From positions 4,751,001 through 4,815,000 of the forward strand of contig CATNEN010000025.1 of assembly GCA_950097015.1 (NCBI GenBank): a stretch of 64,000 nt of DNA, in the 5' to 3' direction. This document shows, in pieces, positions 1 to 12,200 of this stretch. Both the position numbers and the translations under genes were made by a program. Each line of letters begins with the position of its first letter. The stretch's first letter is position 1. The notes under the pieces were generated by a model, which saw only the letters and a list, made by a program, of their open reading frames with translations, ran no database searches and had not been told where the DNA came from. The DNA comes from Macrostomum hystrix (Eukaryota > Platyhelminthes > Macrostomidae).

Positions 1-12
1 TAATGCTCTCAC

Positions 13-208
13 CCCACTGAGTGAGCTTGTATGCCAGCTTCTCATAGACCTTGCCAAGGCTCATGATGAGCACCAGATTCACGCAGGCGGCTGACCCGCT
101 AGCCACCGTGGTTGCCTGCGATCGAAGCACCGGGTTTTGGAACAGGGGAATAGCGATCAGCACCCGGTAGATGATGACCGCCATGATGAATATTATCACC
201 AGCACCAT
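13..208 (-). CDS. Anoctamin exon E10, TM3-TM4, last exon in window
   Basis: This 196-nt exon follows AACGGCAG and ends in phase 1 at GTGAGA (positions 12-7). It encodes [20 protein letters not shown], then [20 protein letters not shown] and [14 protein letters not shown]. The V-I-I-Y-R-V and S-x-x-A-x-x-N-x-x-x-I-M...V-Y-E-K-x-A motifs match anoctamin TM3 and TM4. The gene continues beyond position 1. Confidence 0.95.
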
Positions 209-3200
209 CTGCCGTTTAGGAGTGGAAAGCGGTAGCGAATTTGGCGGTATCGCTTCATGGATAGATTAAGATACCGAGTCCATCATCTTCAACCCACGGA
301 ATCCATCATTTTCAATCCACCGAATCCATCATCTTCAATCCACCGAATCCATCATCTTCAGCCCACCGAATCCATCATCTTCAACCCATGGAATCCATCA
401 TCTTCAACCCACCGAATCCATCATCTTCAACCCACCGAATCCATCATCTTCAGCCCACCGAATCCATCATCTTCAACCCACCGAATCCAATCATCTTCAA
501 CCCACCGAATCCATCATCTTCAACCCACCGAATCCATCATCTTCAATCTATTAAATCGACCAACTCTAATCCTCCAAACAAATTTTCCGCCCTCTTAATC
601 CGTTCTCCCTAATTTCCTAATTTTTCGATTCTGCCTTCTGCCGGCCCTCCTAAATCTCTCTCAACTCAATCCTGATCAAATCCCATCGCTTAAATCCAGA
701 TAAAAACATTGAAAGCGCCCTCTGTGTCCACCGGGTGCTAGAAGAGTGCACTTTTACTGATAAATTACCGGTGGTCAGTTGTGCAACTTATAATTAATCC
801 TCGCCTGGTGGTAGGCAAGTAGGGAGCATGATTTATCTGGGGGAGTCTTTCGGTCGCACTTTAGTTTGACCTTGAAGATTCGAGAGCAAACAACTCAGCC
901 GAAATCTGAGGTAGGTAGGGAGGTAGAGAGGTAGAGAGAGAAGGATCCATCAAGACGGATAGGCAGTTTTTGTTCATCATTCAAGACGGAGAAATCTGAT
1001 CCCCAAGACAGAGAAAATTGCGATAGAATCGAAAACTTCCAAAACAGAAGTGCACAGAGCTGAAAAGATTGAATGAGGGCGAGTAGGATCGAGAACATTT
1101 TGATCAGGGAACTGGACAGCTTCTCTTGACACTCAGAAACTGCCTAAATTGACACTCGGAAACTGCCTAAATTGACACTCGGAAACTGCCTAAATTGACA
1201 ATAGGAAACTGCCTAAATCGACACTCGGAAACTGCCTAAATTGACAATAGGAAACTGCCTAAATTGACAATAGGAAACTGCCTAAATCGACAATAGGAAA
1301 CTGCCTAAATTGACAATAGGAAACTGACTAAATTGACAATAGGAAACTGCCTAAATCGACAATAGGAAACTGCCTAAATCGACAATAGGAAACTGCCTAA
1401 ATTGACAATAGGAAACTGCCTAAATCGACAATAGGAAACTGCCTAAATTGACAATAGGAAACTGCCTAAATCGAAACTAGGAAACTGCCTAACTCGACAC
1501 TAGGAAACTGCCTAAATTGACACTCGGAAACTGCCTAAATCGACACCAAGAAACTGCCTAAATTGACACTCGGAAACTGCCTAAATTGACACTCGGAAAC
1601 TGCCTAAATGAACACCAAGAAACTGCTTAAATTGACACTCGGAAACTGCCTAAATGAACACCAAGAAACTGCCTAAATTGACAATAGGAAACTGCCTAAA
1701 TTGACACTCGGAAACTGCCTAAATTGACAATAGGAAACTGCCTAAATTGACACTCGGAAACTGCCTAAATTGACACTCGGAAACTGACTAAATTGACAAT
1801 AGGAAACTGCCTAAATTGACACTCGGAAACTGCCTAAATTGACAATAGGAAACTGACTAAATTGACAATAGGAAACTGCCTAAATTGACAATAGGAAACT
1901 GACTAAATTGACAATAGGAAACTGCCTAAATTGACAATAGGAAACTGACTAAATTGACAATAGGAAGCTGCCTAAACTGACACTCGGAAACTGCCTAAAT
2001 TGACAATAGGAAACTGACTAAATTAACAATAGGAAACTGACTAAATTGACACTCGGAAACAGCCTGAATTGACAATAGGAAACTGACTAAATTGACAATA
2101 GGAAACTGCCTAAATTGACACTCGGAAACTGCCTAAATTGACAATAGGAAACTGACTAAATCGACACGCAGAAACTGCCTAAATCGACACGCAGAAACTG
2201 CCTAAATCGACACTCAGAAACTGCCTAAATCGACACCAAGAAACTGCCTAATTGACACTCGGTAACTGCCTAAATTGACACCAAGAAACTGCCTAAACTG
2301 ACACTAGGAAAACTGCCTAAATTGACAATAGGAAACTGCCTAAATTGACAATAGGAAACTGCCTAAATCGACAATAGGAAACTGCCTAAATTGACAATAG
2401 GAAACTGCCTAAATTGACACTCGGAAACTGCCTAAATTGACACTCGGAAACAGCCTGAATTGACACTCGGAAACTGCCTAAATTGACACTCGGAAACTGC
2501 CTAAATGAACACCAAGAAACTCGGAAGAGCCAAATGTCTTACCATGACGACGATGCACATTATCCCGGTAATGATTCGCGGAATTCTCTTCCTATTGGGA
2601 AAATGCGGCTCCAGATTTCCGGTGACCGGATTTCGCTGGTACACGGGGCACAGTGCCGAGTATTCCGGCCTTGGGCGCTCCTCGTCCTCCTGAAAGTCCA
2701 TCACATCCCAGTGATGCGCCAGAGACGCGTTCTTGCGCTTCCAGTTCTCCAGAAAGGTGACCGCTGCGTATCAAAGATGGGAAAATCGTTTTTCGCTTGT
2801 TTGTTTGTCATTATTCAACTCACAGAATTTGACTGTGAGGCCAATTTGACTGTGTACAACCAATGGGCTGCAAGCTTCCCAAGCAAACATTATAATCCCA
2901 GTAAGTTTGTGACGCAATAATAATAATAAAGTGTAGGAGAACAGTGGGCAATGGCACATTATTTGGTGACACTAGACCCGCAGCCAGCGAGGGGCAATTC
3001 CGCCCATTTCGCTGACTCCTGAGCACACACGCACACAGACACCGCTCACACAGGTGTGTACATCTGCCCTGACTTCCTCATAGTCAGGCACTGTACACTT
3101 CACTGTGCCTTGGAGGTTGGCCCTCAAGGGCGTCAATTTCACGTCAAGCTGCCAAGCATTCTCTCCGAGGCTGCGCCCCAAATAAATGTGGCCTCGCCGC

Positions 3201-6200
3201 GGAATCGAACTCAGGGACCTTGGTGCGAGAGGCAAACGCGTTAACCGCTCTGCCACTCGCCCTTTGAAAATTCCATAGTACAAAAAGTTCCAAAAGTACT
3301 TTACTTATGTAAGCGATTGAAAAGCGCTTACATCGGTTCTCCTTTCAATCAGCGACCTTCATCTGCATTTCGACCCACCCAGCGCTCAAAATAGACCTGA
3401 GCGAGCCAGACCGGCTGACCTGACGGCCTGGAAAGCAATGACGCAGAGACCGAGAACCTATGCACCCTATCAGCCTGCGAACTCGTGCCTAGAATGCTCG
3501 GGGCTGGTGTGTTGGGGACCATGGCAACGCGGGGCAGAGAGATAACTGCTTGTGTGTTATCTTTTATATCTCTCTCTCTCTGACCCCCCCTACTGCTAAA
3601 CACTGTGCCTTATCGCTTGAATATAAAATACACTGCTTCGTAGATATGCTTCTGCACTGAAGCTTTGAGATGTGAGTCTCACACTCATAATTGTTGGCCT
3701 CTGTGGTCAGTACGAGTTCAAGTCTTTCGGTTAGTGTCGGCAGAAGGTAGCAGGCAGCAAGAAAACCTGCTATATCTGGTTCCCTAGACCTTCCGGAGTC
3801 ACCGCTAGACACAAGAAAACGATTCCTGCTACACTGACAGAGGACTTCGTACTGGATGAAGGCCGGAGATCGAGAGGCGACGCGCAGTTTCGTACCAAGC
3901 TACCAGCCAGACACTACTCAGCAACCAGCGCAAATCACGACGATTCTTACCTAGAGCGGTCATTTGGCGAGCGATTCAATTATTGTTCAACACTGGGAAA
4001 ATGCGGTTACTACTGTAGCCGCATGTAATAACCTACAAGGCACTACACAAATGTCGACTTTTTTCCCTGCCAGCCAAGTCTGAAGTTGATCAAGATGGAA
4101 GATTGTGACGAAGAAGATTGTCAAGCAGTCGTAGTTTACAATAATTGACTCTGGCCAATGAGCCAGCAACACTGACACACACGGAGACATTGATATTTCA
4201 AATTGCATGCAAAAGCATGCCCTTTGTGAAGCAGGCGACTTCACCGATTATAAAACTAGACTGCAAATACTTGTTGTGACGCCTGAGCTGCAACTAAGCA
4301 AGCCCGATGGGACTGCCACCAGTAACAGCACCTCCCTGGCCACCGTGCGATGGTCAGTTTTCGGGGAACATACATTGCCCCATGTTGATGATAATTGCTG
4401 CACACACTACTCAAGCTGTACTGCTCAGTCGAAGGGACGAGCTGGTGCAAGACAGAACATTTTCTGCCAGTCAAGACCAACTCAGACTCCAGGACCGCAT
4501 ACAATCAAGAAGATCGGCACCAAACAAGCTGCCGAGCACAATGCAAGAAAAGCTGGTATGAGACTGCCAATCGCGAGAAAGACAGGACATCATCAGAGCA
4601 TCACGGTACCAGTGGGATCTTCGACGCCAGGAGAACTGACACGGGTGTCAGTTTTTCAAAAGGGGAAGATATGTAAGCGATTGAAAAGCGCTTACATCGG
4701 TTCTCCTTTCAATCAGCGACCTTCATCTGCATTTCGACCCACCCAGCGCTCAAAATAGACCTGAGCGAGCCAGACCGGCTGACCTGACGGCCTGGAAAGC
4801 AATGACGCAGAGACCGAGAACCTATGCACCCTATCAGCCTGCGAACTCGTGCCTAGAATGCTCGGGGCTGGTGTGTTGGGTTGGGGACCATGGCAACGCG
4901 GGGCAGAGAGATAACTGCTTGTGTGTTATCTTTTATATCTCTCTCTCTCTGACCCCCCCCCTACTGCTAAACACTGTGCCTTATCGCTTGAATATAAAAT
5001 ACACTGCTTCGTAGATATGCTCCTGCACTGAAGCTTTGAGATGTGAGTCTCACACTCATAATTGTTGGCCTCTGTGGTCAGTACGAGTTCAAGTCTTTCG
5101 GTTAGTGTCGGCAGAAGGTAGCAGGCAGCAAGAAAACCTGCTATAACTTAGGCTTCGTAAAGTACGGATGCTACAGAACAATAAAGTACGCACTTAATAA
5201 AAGTACCAAAATTTAAAGTACTTTTCAATTGATAAGGTTTTCTGTTATGTGATTCAAACCGATTTGTAATGGCTTTACGTAAACCAAAGGATATTCTTGG
5301 ATTCAAACCAATGCTTACAGCACTCACCCCAGAATGCGATGAACACTGAGTAGAACACAGTACCGGGATGATCGAATAGGTAGGACATTTTAATGTAGAC
5401 ACAGATGTCGCTAAGGTACCAATAATTGCAGCCGATCGCTTCGTCACAAAGCGGACACATTTTATAGGCTTGCCGACTTTCGCAGGCTTCTATTCTGTCG
5501 TGTGTAAAATTTGAAAGTCACCCCAGTGACCAACGAGGAAATCCATGCAAAACGAAAGATCCTGCCAATCAATTTACAATCAATTTACTTCGAGCGTCTT
5601 GCTCGAAGTATAAAAGTACAAAAAAGTCCACAACTTCTAAAAGTACACGAGAGTCCCAAATGTCTAAAAGTTCAAAAGGGTACGTAAAAGTACATAATCT
5701 CAAAAAAGTACAAAAGAGAACATTAAGGTACATAATTTTTAAAAGTACATAAAAGTCCTTAATTTGCCATGTCAGCTTAAATTAGTTCATAAATAAAGCA
5801 ATTTACTTATTAGATATTAATTTTTACTTTCCAAATCTCGGAATCAGAATCAAAAAAGAAGACAAAGTCAAACTTAGCACACACCACGATACTCACGCGG
5901 GCACGTTGCTTTGGAAAGTGAAGCAGCCATAGAGAAATACCAGAATGCCGACCAAACTAGCCGGTAATAGCCAGGCTGTGTACAGACCTGCCAGGTAAGA
6001 TTTGAAACTAAGTATCGGTAATATTTGATTGATAAATTATTATATGAAGAATTCCAAGCTGTCTCTAAATATAAGCGATGCTCGATTGCTAAACCCCTCT
6101 AAACATCTGGGGATGGTAGAAGCGAGGACCCACAGAACATCTGGGGATGGTAGAAGCGAGGACCCACAGAACATCTGGGGATGGTAGAGGCGACGACCCA

Positions 6201-9200
6201 CTGAACATCTGGGGATGGTACAAGCGACGACCCACTGAACATCTGGGGATGGTAGAAGGCTACGACCCACTGAACATCTGGGAATGGTAGAAGCGACGAC
6301 CCACTGAACATCTGGGGATGGTAGAAGCTACGACCCACTGAACATCTGGGGATGGTAGAAGCGACGACCCACTGAACATCTGGGGATGGTAGAAGGCTAC
6401 GACCCACTGAACATCTGGGGATGGTAGAAGGCTACGACCCACTGAACATCTGGGGATGGTAGAAGGCTACGACCCACTGAACATCTGGGAATGGTAGAAG
6501 CGACGACCCACTGAACATCTGGGGATGGTAGAAGCTACGACCCACTGAACATCTGGGGATGGTAGAAGCGACGACCCACTGAACATCTGGGGATGGTAGA
6601 GGCGACGACCCACAGAACATCTGGGGATGGTAGAAGGCTACGACCCACTGAACATCTGGGGATGGTAGAAGGCTACGACCCACTGAACATCTGGGGATGG
6701 TAGAAGCGACGACCCACTGAACATCTGGGGATGGTAGAAGCGATGACCCACTGAACATCTGGGGATGGTAGAAGCGACGACCCACTGAACATCTGGGGAT
6801 GGTAGAGGCGACGACCCACAGAACATCTGGGGATGGTAGAAGGCTACGACCCACTGAACATCTGGGGATGGTAGAAGGCTACGACCCACTGAACATCTGG
6901 GGATGGTAGAAGCGACGACCCACTGAACATCTGGGGATGGTAGAAGCGACGACCCACTGAACATCTGGGGATGTTAGAAGCTACGACCCACTGAACATCT
7001 GGGGATGGTAGAAGCGATGACCCACTAAACATCTGGGAATGGTAGAAGCGACGACCCACTAAACATCTGGGGATGGTAGAAGCGACCACCCACAGAACAT
7101 CTGGGGATGGTAGAAGCGACGACCCACTGAACATCTGGGGATGGTAGAAGCGACGACCCACAGAACATCTGGGGATGGTAGAAGCGATGACCCACTAAAC
7201 ATCTGGGAATGGTAGAAGCGACGACCCACTAAACATCTGGGAATGGTAGAAGCGACGACCCACTGAACATCTGGGAATGGTAGAAGCGACGACCCACTGA
7301 ACATCTGGGGATGGTAGAAGCGACGACCCACTGAACATCTGGGAATGGTAGAAGCGACGACCCACTGAACATCTGGGGATGGTAGAAGCGACGACCCACT
7401 GAACATCTGGGGATGGTAGAAGCTACGACCCACTGAACATCTGGGGATGGTAGAAGCGACGACTCACTGAACATCTGGCGATGGTAGAGGCGACGACCGA
7501 CAGAACATCTGGGGATGGTAGAAGGCTACGACCCACTGAACATCTGGGGATGGTAGAAGGCTACGACCCACTGAACATCTGGGGATGGTAGAAGCGACGA
7601 CCCACTGAACATCTGGGGATGGTAGAAGCGACGACCCACTGAACATCTGGGGATGGTAGAAGCTACGACCCACTGAACATCTGGGGATGGTAGAAGCGAT
7701 GACCCACTAAACATCTGGGAATGGTAGAAGCGACGATCCACTGATGTCTGTTGGTGATCGAAATTGAAAAGACTCGCTGATTATTGTTTTGCATTCTTAC
7801 CGAGCCAGGCAAAGTATAAGCCAATCTTTTCACCGTAGTACTCTCTGATATGGTCCAAGGGTTGGTATTTGTACCACAGACTCCAGGCGGCCCAGTAAGC
7901 GTATAAAATTTGGCGCGGATTTAAATCTTCCGGTTTGTAGGCCTTCGGCAATTCGAACGGTCCCTGTGTCAAATTTAAGGGATCATTTATTTAGAGGCAG
8001 ATTTTGATTGGTCAGGACTGGTTGACTTGTTGCTATTTTTAGAAAATCTCTCTGGGGAATCCATTTTTAGCTACAATCATCCGCCGAAGCAATTATACAA
8101 TAAATTAAATTTCTAAATGTCCGTTAACAGTAGAGAGACCACGGGGTATTTTAAATGCCCTTTTCATTTTTTCTTTTCTACCGAAATAGTCAACCAATCG
8201 CCATGAAAATCCAGAACACGTGTTTAAAACTTTCCGCCTTTTACGATCCCGTGGTCTCTCCCCAGGGGGGGGGAAACAGCGTGGTTTTTCTAATGAAACG
8301 GGCGAATTCCACTTTACCTCGTGCAGTGGGAAGGCCCCAGTGTAGGCGCCGTCCTCGAGCAGTCGGTCGATGCCGATTTCGGCCTTCTGCCTCTGGCCGT
8401 AGGCGCGGGTGGCCAGGATTTCGTAGGCCACCTGGTGACGCTGGGTGGCCGAGAAATAGCTGGCCCGGTTTTGACTGCCGAGAAATCTGCGGATTTTCGG
8501 AGCATTTTCCGCTATAGAAAATGAATAACAAGATGGATCCCCCTGCCATTCCGAGATTCCCCGGCTTTTCCCTCTCTCCCTGGATGGAATTCCGGACTTT
8601 TCCCGTATTTCCTAGCTTCAGGGATTCACCTGAAGTTTGGGATTCCCCAAAAGTTTGGGATTCCCCAAAAGTTTGGGATTCCCCAAAAGTTTGGGATTCC
8701 CCAAAAGTTTGGGATTCCCCAAAGTTTGGGATTCCCCAAAAGTTTGGGATTCCCCCAAAGTTTGGGATTCCCCAAAAGTTTGGGATTCCCCAAAAGTTTG
8801 GGATTCCCCAAAAGTTTGGGATTCGCCAAATTTTCAGGATTCCTCGACTTTCCGGCTTCTCCGGAATACAATGCTTTTATGGGATTCCTAGGATTTTCTA
8901 GGATTTTCTAGGATTACTCACCTGTTTTGAAATTAGCCCACTCTTTGGGGTTGGCCCCGGTTTTCTTTAATTTTTTCTCTTTGAATTTCCTGAATTTTCC
9001 AGAACTTTTAGACTCCATTGGGAATACAAATAGATACGCCGTGTAGTTTTTCTGCTTTCCAGGACTCTCGCATATTTTGACATTTATTTTGTAGACTTTC
9101 ATAAAATCGAAAATTCTGTCTAAACGAATGGATTTCAGAGCTAGAAAGAGAAGAACAATACTGATTAAGATGAAGGGGTGCGGCGAGCAAAGACCCTGTC

Positions 9201-12200
9201 CATCCATGAGTACCACACACATTGAGCATGTGCTCAAGAATTATGCGAAGCTGATTGATCGAAAGTATTAATCGACGGGAATAAAAAGTTATGAAGCACT
9301 GTCGAGGGACAACTGCTCAGATGAGAACAGTGTGTTGGAAAATTACTTTTCAAATAAAACCCGAAAAGTGAGCAATATTTCATACTTTTGTTTGTTACGC
9401 CAGAACATCCTTAGCCCATAAAAATCCTATTAAAATTATTTTACTACTTTGCTGTTGTTGCTGCAGACTGTCAATCAGGAACTTTGTAAAATCGTGACTC
9501 ATTCCCTGAGATTTGATCAGATCATGACTCATTCCCTGAGTTTTGATCAGATCATGACTCATTCCCTGAGATTTGATCAGATCATGACTCATTCTCTGAG
9601 ATTTGATCAGATCATGACTCATTCTCTGAGATTTGATCAGATTATGACTCATTCCCTGAGTTTTGATCAGATCATGACTCATTCCCTGAGATTTGATCAG
9701 ATCATGACTCATTCTCTGAGATTTGATCAGATCATGACTCATTCCCTGAGATTTGATCAGATCATGACTCATTCCCTGAGATTTGATCAGATCATGACTC
9801 ATTCTCTGAGATTTGATCAGATTATGACTCATTCCCTGAGATTTGATCAGATTATGACTCATTCCCTGAGATTTGATCAGATCAGGACTCATTCCCTGAG
9901 ATTTGATCAAGGCATGACTCATTCCATGAGATTTGATCAGATTATGACTCACTCCCTGAGATTTGATCAAGGCATGACTCATTCCATGAGATTTGATCAG
10001 ATTATGACTCACTCCCTGAGATTTGATCAGATCATGACTCATTCCCTGAGATTTGATCAGATCATGACTCACTCCCTGAGATTTGATCAGATCATGACTC
10101 ATTCCCTGAGATTTGATCAGATTATGACTCACTCCCTGAGATTTGATCAAGGCATGACTCATTCCATGAGATTTGATCAGATTATGACTCACTCCCTGAG
10201 ATTTGATCAGATCATGACTCATTCCCTGAGATTTGATCAGATCATGACTCACTCCCTGAGATTTGATCAGATCATGACTCACTCCCTGAGATTTGATCAG
10301 ATCATGACTCACTCCCTGAGATTTGATCAGATCATGACTCACTCCCTGAGATTTGATCAGATCATGACTCATTCCCTGAGATTTGATCAGATCAGGACTC
10401 ATTCCCTGAGATTTGATAAGATTATGACTCATTCCCTGAGATTTGATCAGATCAGGACTCATTCCCTGAGATTTGATCAGATCATGACTCACTCCCTGAG
10501 ATTTGATCAGATCATGACTCATTCCCTGAGATTTGATCAGAGCATGACTCATTCCCTGAGATTTGATCAGATCAGGACTCATTCCCTGAGATTTGATCAG
10601 ATTATGACTCATTCCATGAGATTTGATCAGATTATGACTCACTCCCTGAGATTTGATCAGATCATGACTCATTCCCTGAGATTTGATCAGATCATGACTC
10701 ACTCCCTGAGATTTGATCAGATCATGACTCACTCCCTGAGATTTGATCAGATCATGACTCACTCCCTGAGATTTGATCAGATTATGACTCACTCCCTGAG
10801 ATTTGATCAGATCATGACTCACTCCCTGAGATCTGATCAGATTATGACTCACTCCCTGAGATTTGATCAGATCAGGACTCATTCCCTGAGATTTGATAAG
10901 ATTATGACTCATTCCCTGAGATTTGATCAGAGCATGACTCATTCCCTGAGATTTGATCAGATCAGGACTCATTCCCTGAGATTTGATCAGATTATGACTC
11001 ATTCCCTGAGATTTGATCAGAGCATGACTCACTCCCTGAGATTTGATCAGATCAGGACTCATTCCCTGAGATTTGATCAGATTATGACTCATTCCCTGAG
11101 ATTTGATCAGATTATGACTCACTCCCTGAGATTTGATCAGATCATGACCCACTCCCTGAGATTTGATCAGATCAGGACTCATTAAATCATGAATCATTCT
11201 TGATGTAGTCTCAAAGCTACAATAGGTCATGACTCATTCTCCACAGATTTCCATTGGTTACGCATTCGAAAATAGTGTGAGTTGAAACCGAGCTCACTTA
11301 TTCAGTTTGGACTTTCTAAACGGGCAGGTGTAGAAGTCAGGCGGCTGGTTCGGCACCACCTGTTCCATGGCGTTCGGTATGCGCAGGTGTTGAAACACGT
11401 GACCCGACCAGTTCTCGGTAGGATTTTGCCTCGTCTTGGAATCAATAGGTGAGATAATAACTATAGAAAGTTATAGAATAAATACTTATCTTATTTATTT
11501 TGATGAAAAATAATTCGGTAATTAGCAGAATCGATCAGTTGTGTTTCTGTGCTCATATATAAATTATTAGTGTTTTTTCAGTGAAATAGGAGCTTTTTTC
11601 TGACATGTAATGTTCCAAATTTTGGTATTTGAAGAAAATATTTTAAGTGAATTCTACCCTTGTGTACTGTACTGGAAAAAGGTTACATTCGAGTCGAATG
11701 TACATTTAAGTCACATGTACATCTAACTGAATGTACATTGGAGTCAAATGTACATATTGCCGAATGTACATATAAGTAAACGTAATTTTAGCTTAATGTA
11801 CACTCTGGTCTCATGTACAGTCTAGCCAAATGTACGTCTTATTCAACAAGGCGTTAACGATATAAGATTCCCAAGTTATTTTGACTTTTCTATTTGATAA
11901 AAAGACGTCAATAATAGATAGATAAATGCTTTACGCATTGCTGAGTCAAACAAATGTTGCAGCAAGCACGTCTATAGAATTGTGTGTGTGTGTGTATTCG
12001 ACAGAAAAAATTAAGAGAGTAAAATCTTGGCTTGCCAAAACGTATAACTAAATAAAAGATAAATAATGTGGTTTATAAAACTAAGTAACCATCGATTAAC
12101 GATCTAGTCGGTATATATATTTGCTCTCACACGGTTGAGTAGCTGAAATGATGCAGAGGTGGCGAGTGCGAAAGGACCATTATTAATCACCAACTGTTTG

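Larger units (their letters stand above)
3308..5145 (+). mobile_element. Short LTR retrotransposon, non-autonomous or internally deleted
   Basis: Two near-identical direct repeats (3308-3774 and 4672-5145) flank 897 bp. ACTTA occurs immediately outside both ends (3303-3307 and 5146-5150), a 5-bp target-site duplication. A polypurine tract AAAAGGGGAAGA (4658-4669) precedes the right LTR, and a TGG-starting primer-binding-site candidate begins at 3777. The internal region has no recognisable reverse transcriptase or integrase. The element lies in an AGTAC-rich anoctamin intron. Few LTR differences (a 6-bp indel, length change in a C run, rare substitutions) suggest recent insertion. Confidence 0.88.

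Noticed and set aside
4207-4758. A 183-codon frame inside the LTR element as an independent gene
   Set aside because: It runs into the right LTR and shows no known domain. It is better seen as decayed or non-coding internal element sequence.
8914-9237. Minus-strand 107-codon open frame as an extra anoctamin exon
   Set aside because: The E4-E5 junction completes a Lys codon and gives continuous family sequence without it, and the frame has no anoctamin motif.
9485-11185. CRISPR-like regular 30-bp repeats
   Set aside because: There are no variable spacers between units; it is a head-to-tail minisatellite in a spliced eukaryotic gene.
9395-11230. Frames of about 611 codons (minus) and 578 codons (plus) over the 30-bp array
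   Set aside because: The unit length is a multiple of 3, so any stop-free unit stays open; both strands are open at once and the frame ignores the anoctamin splice model.
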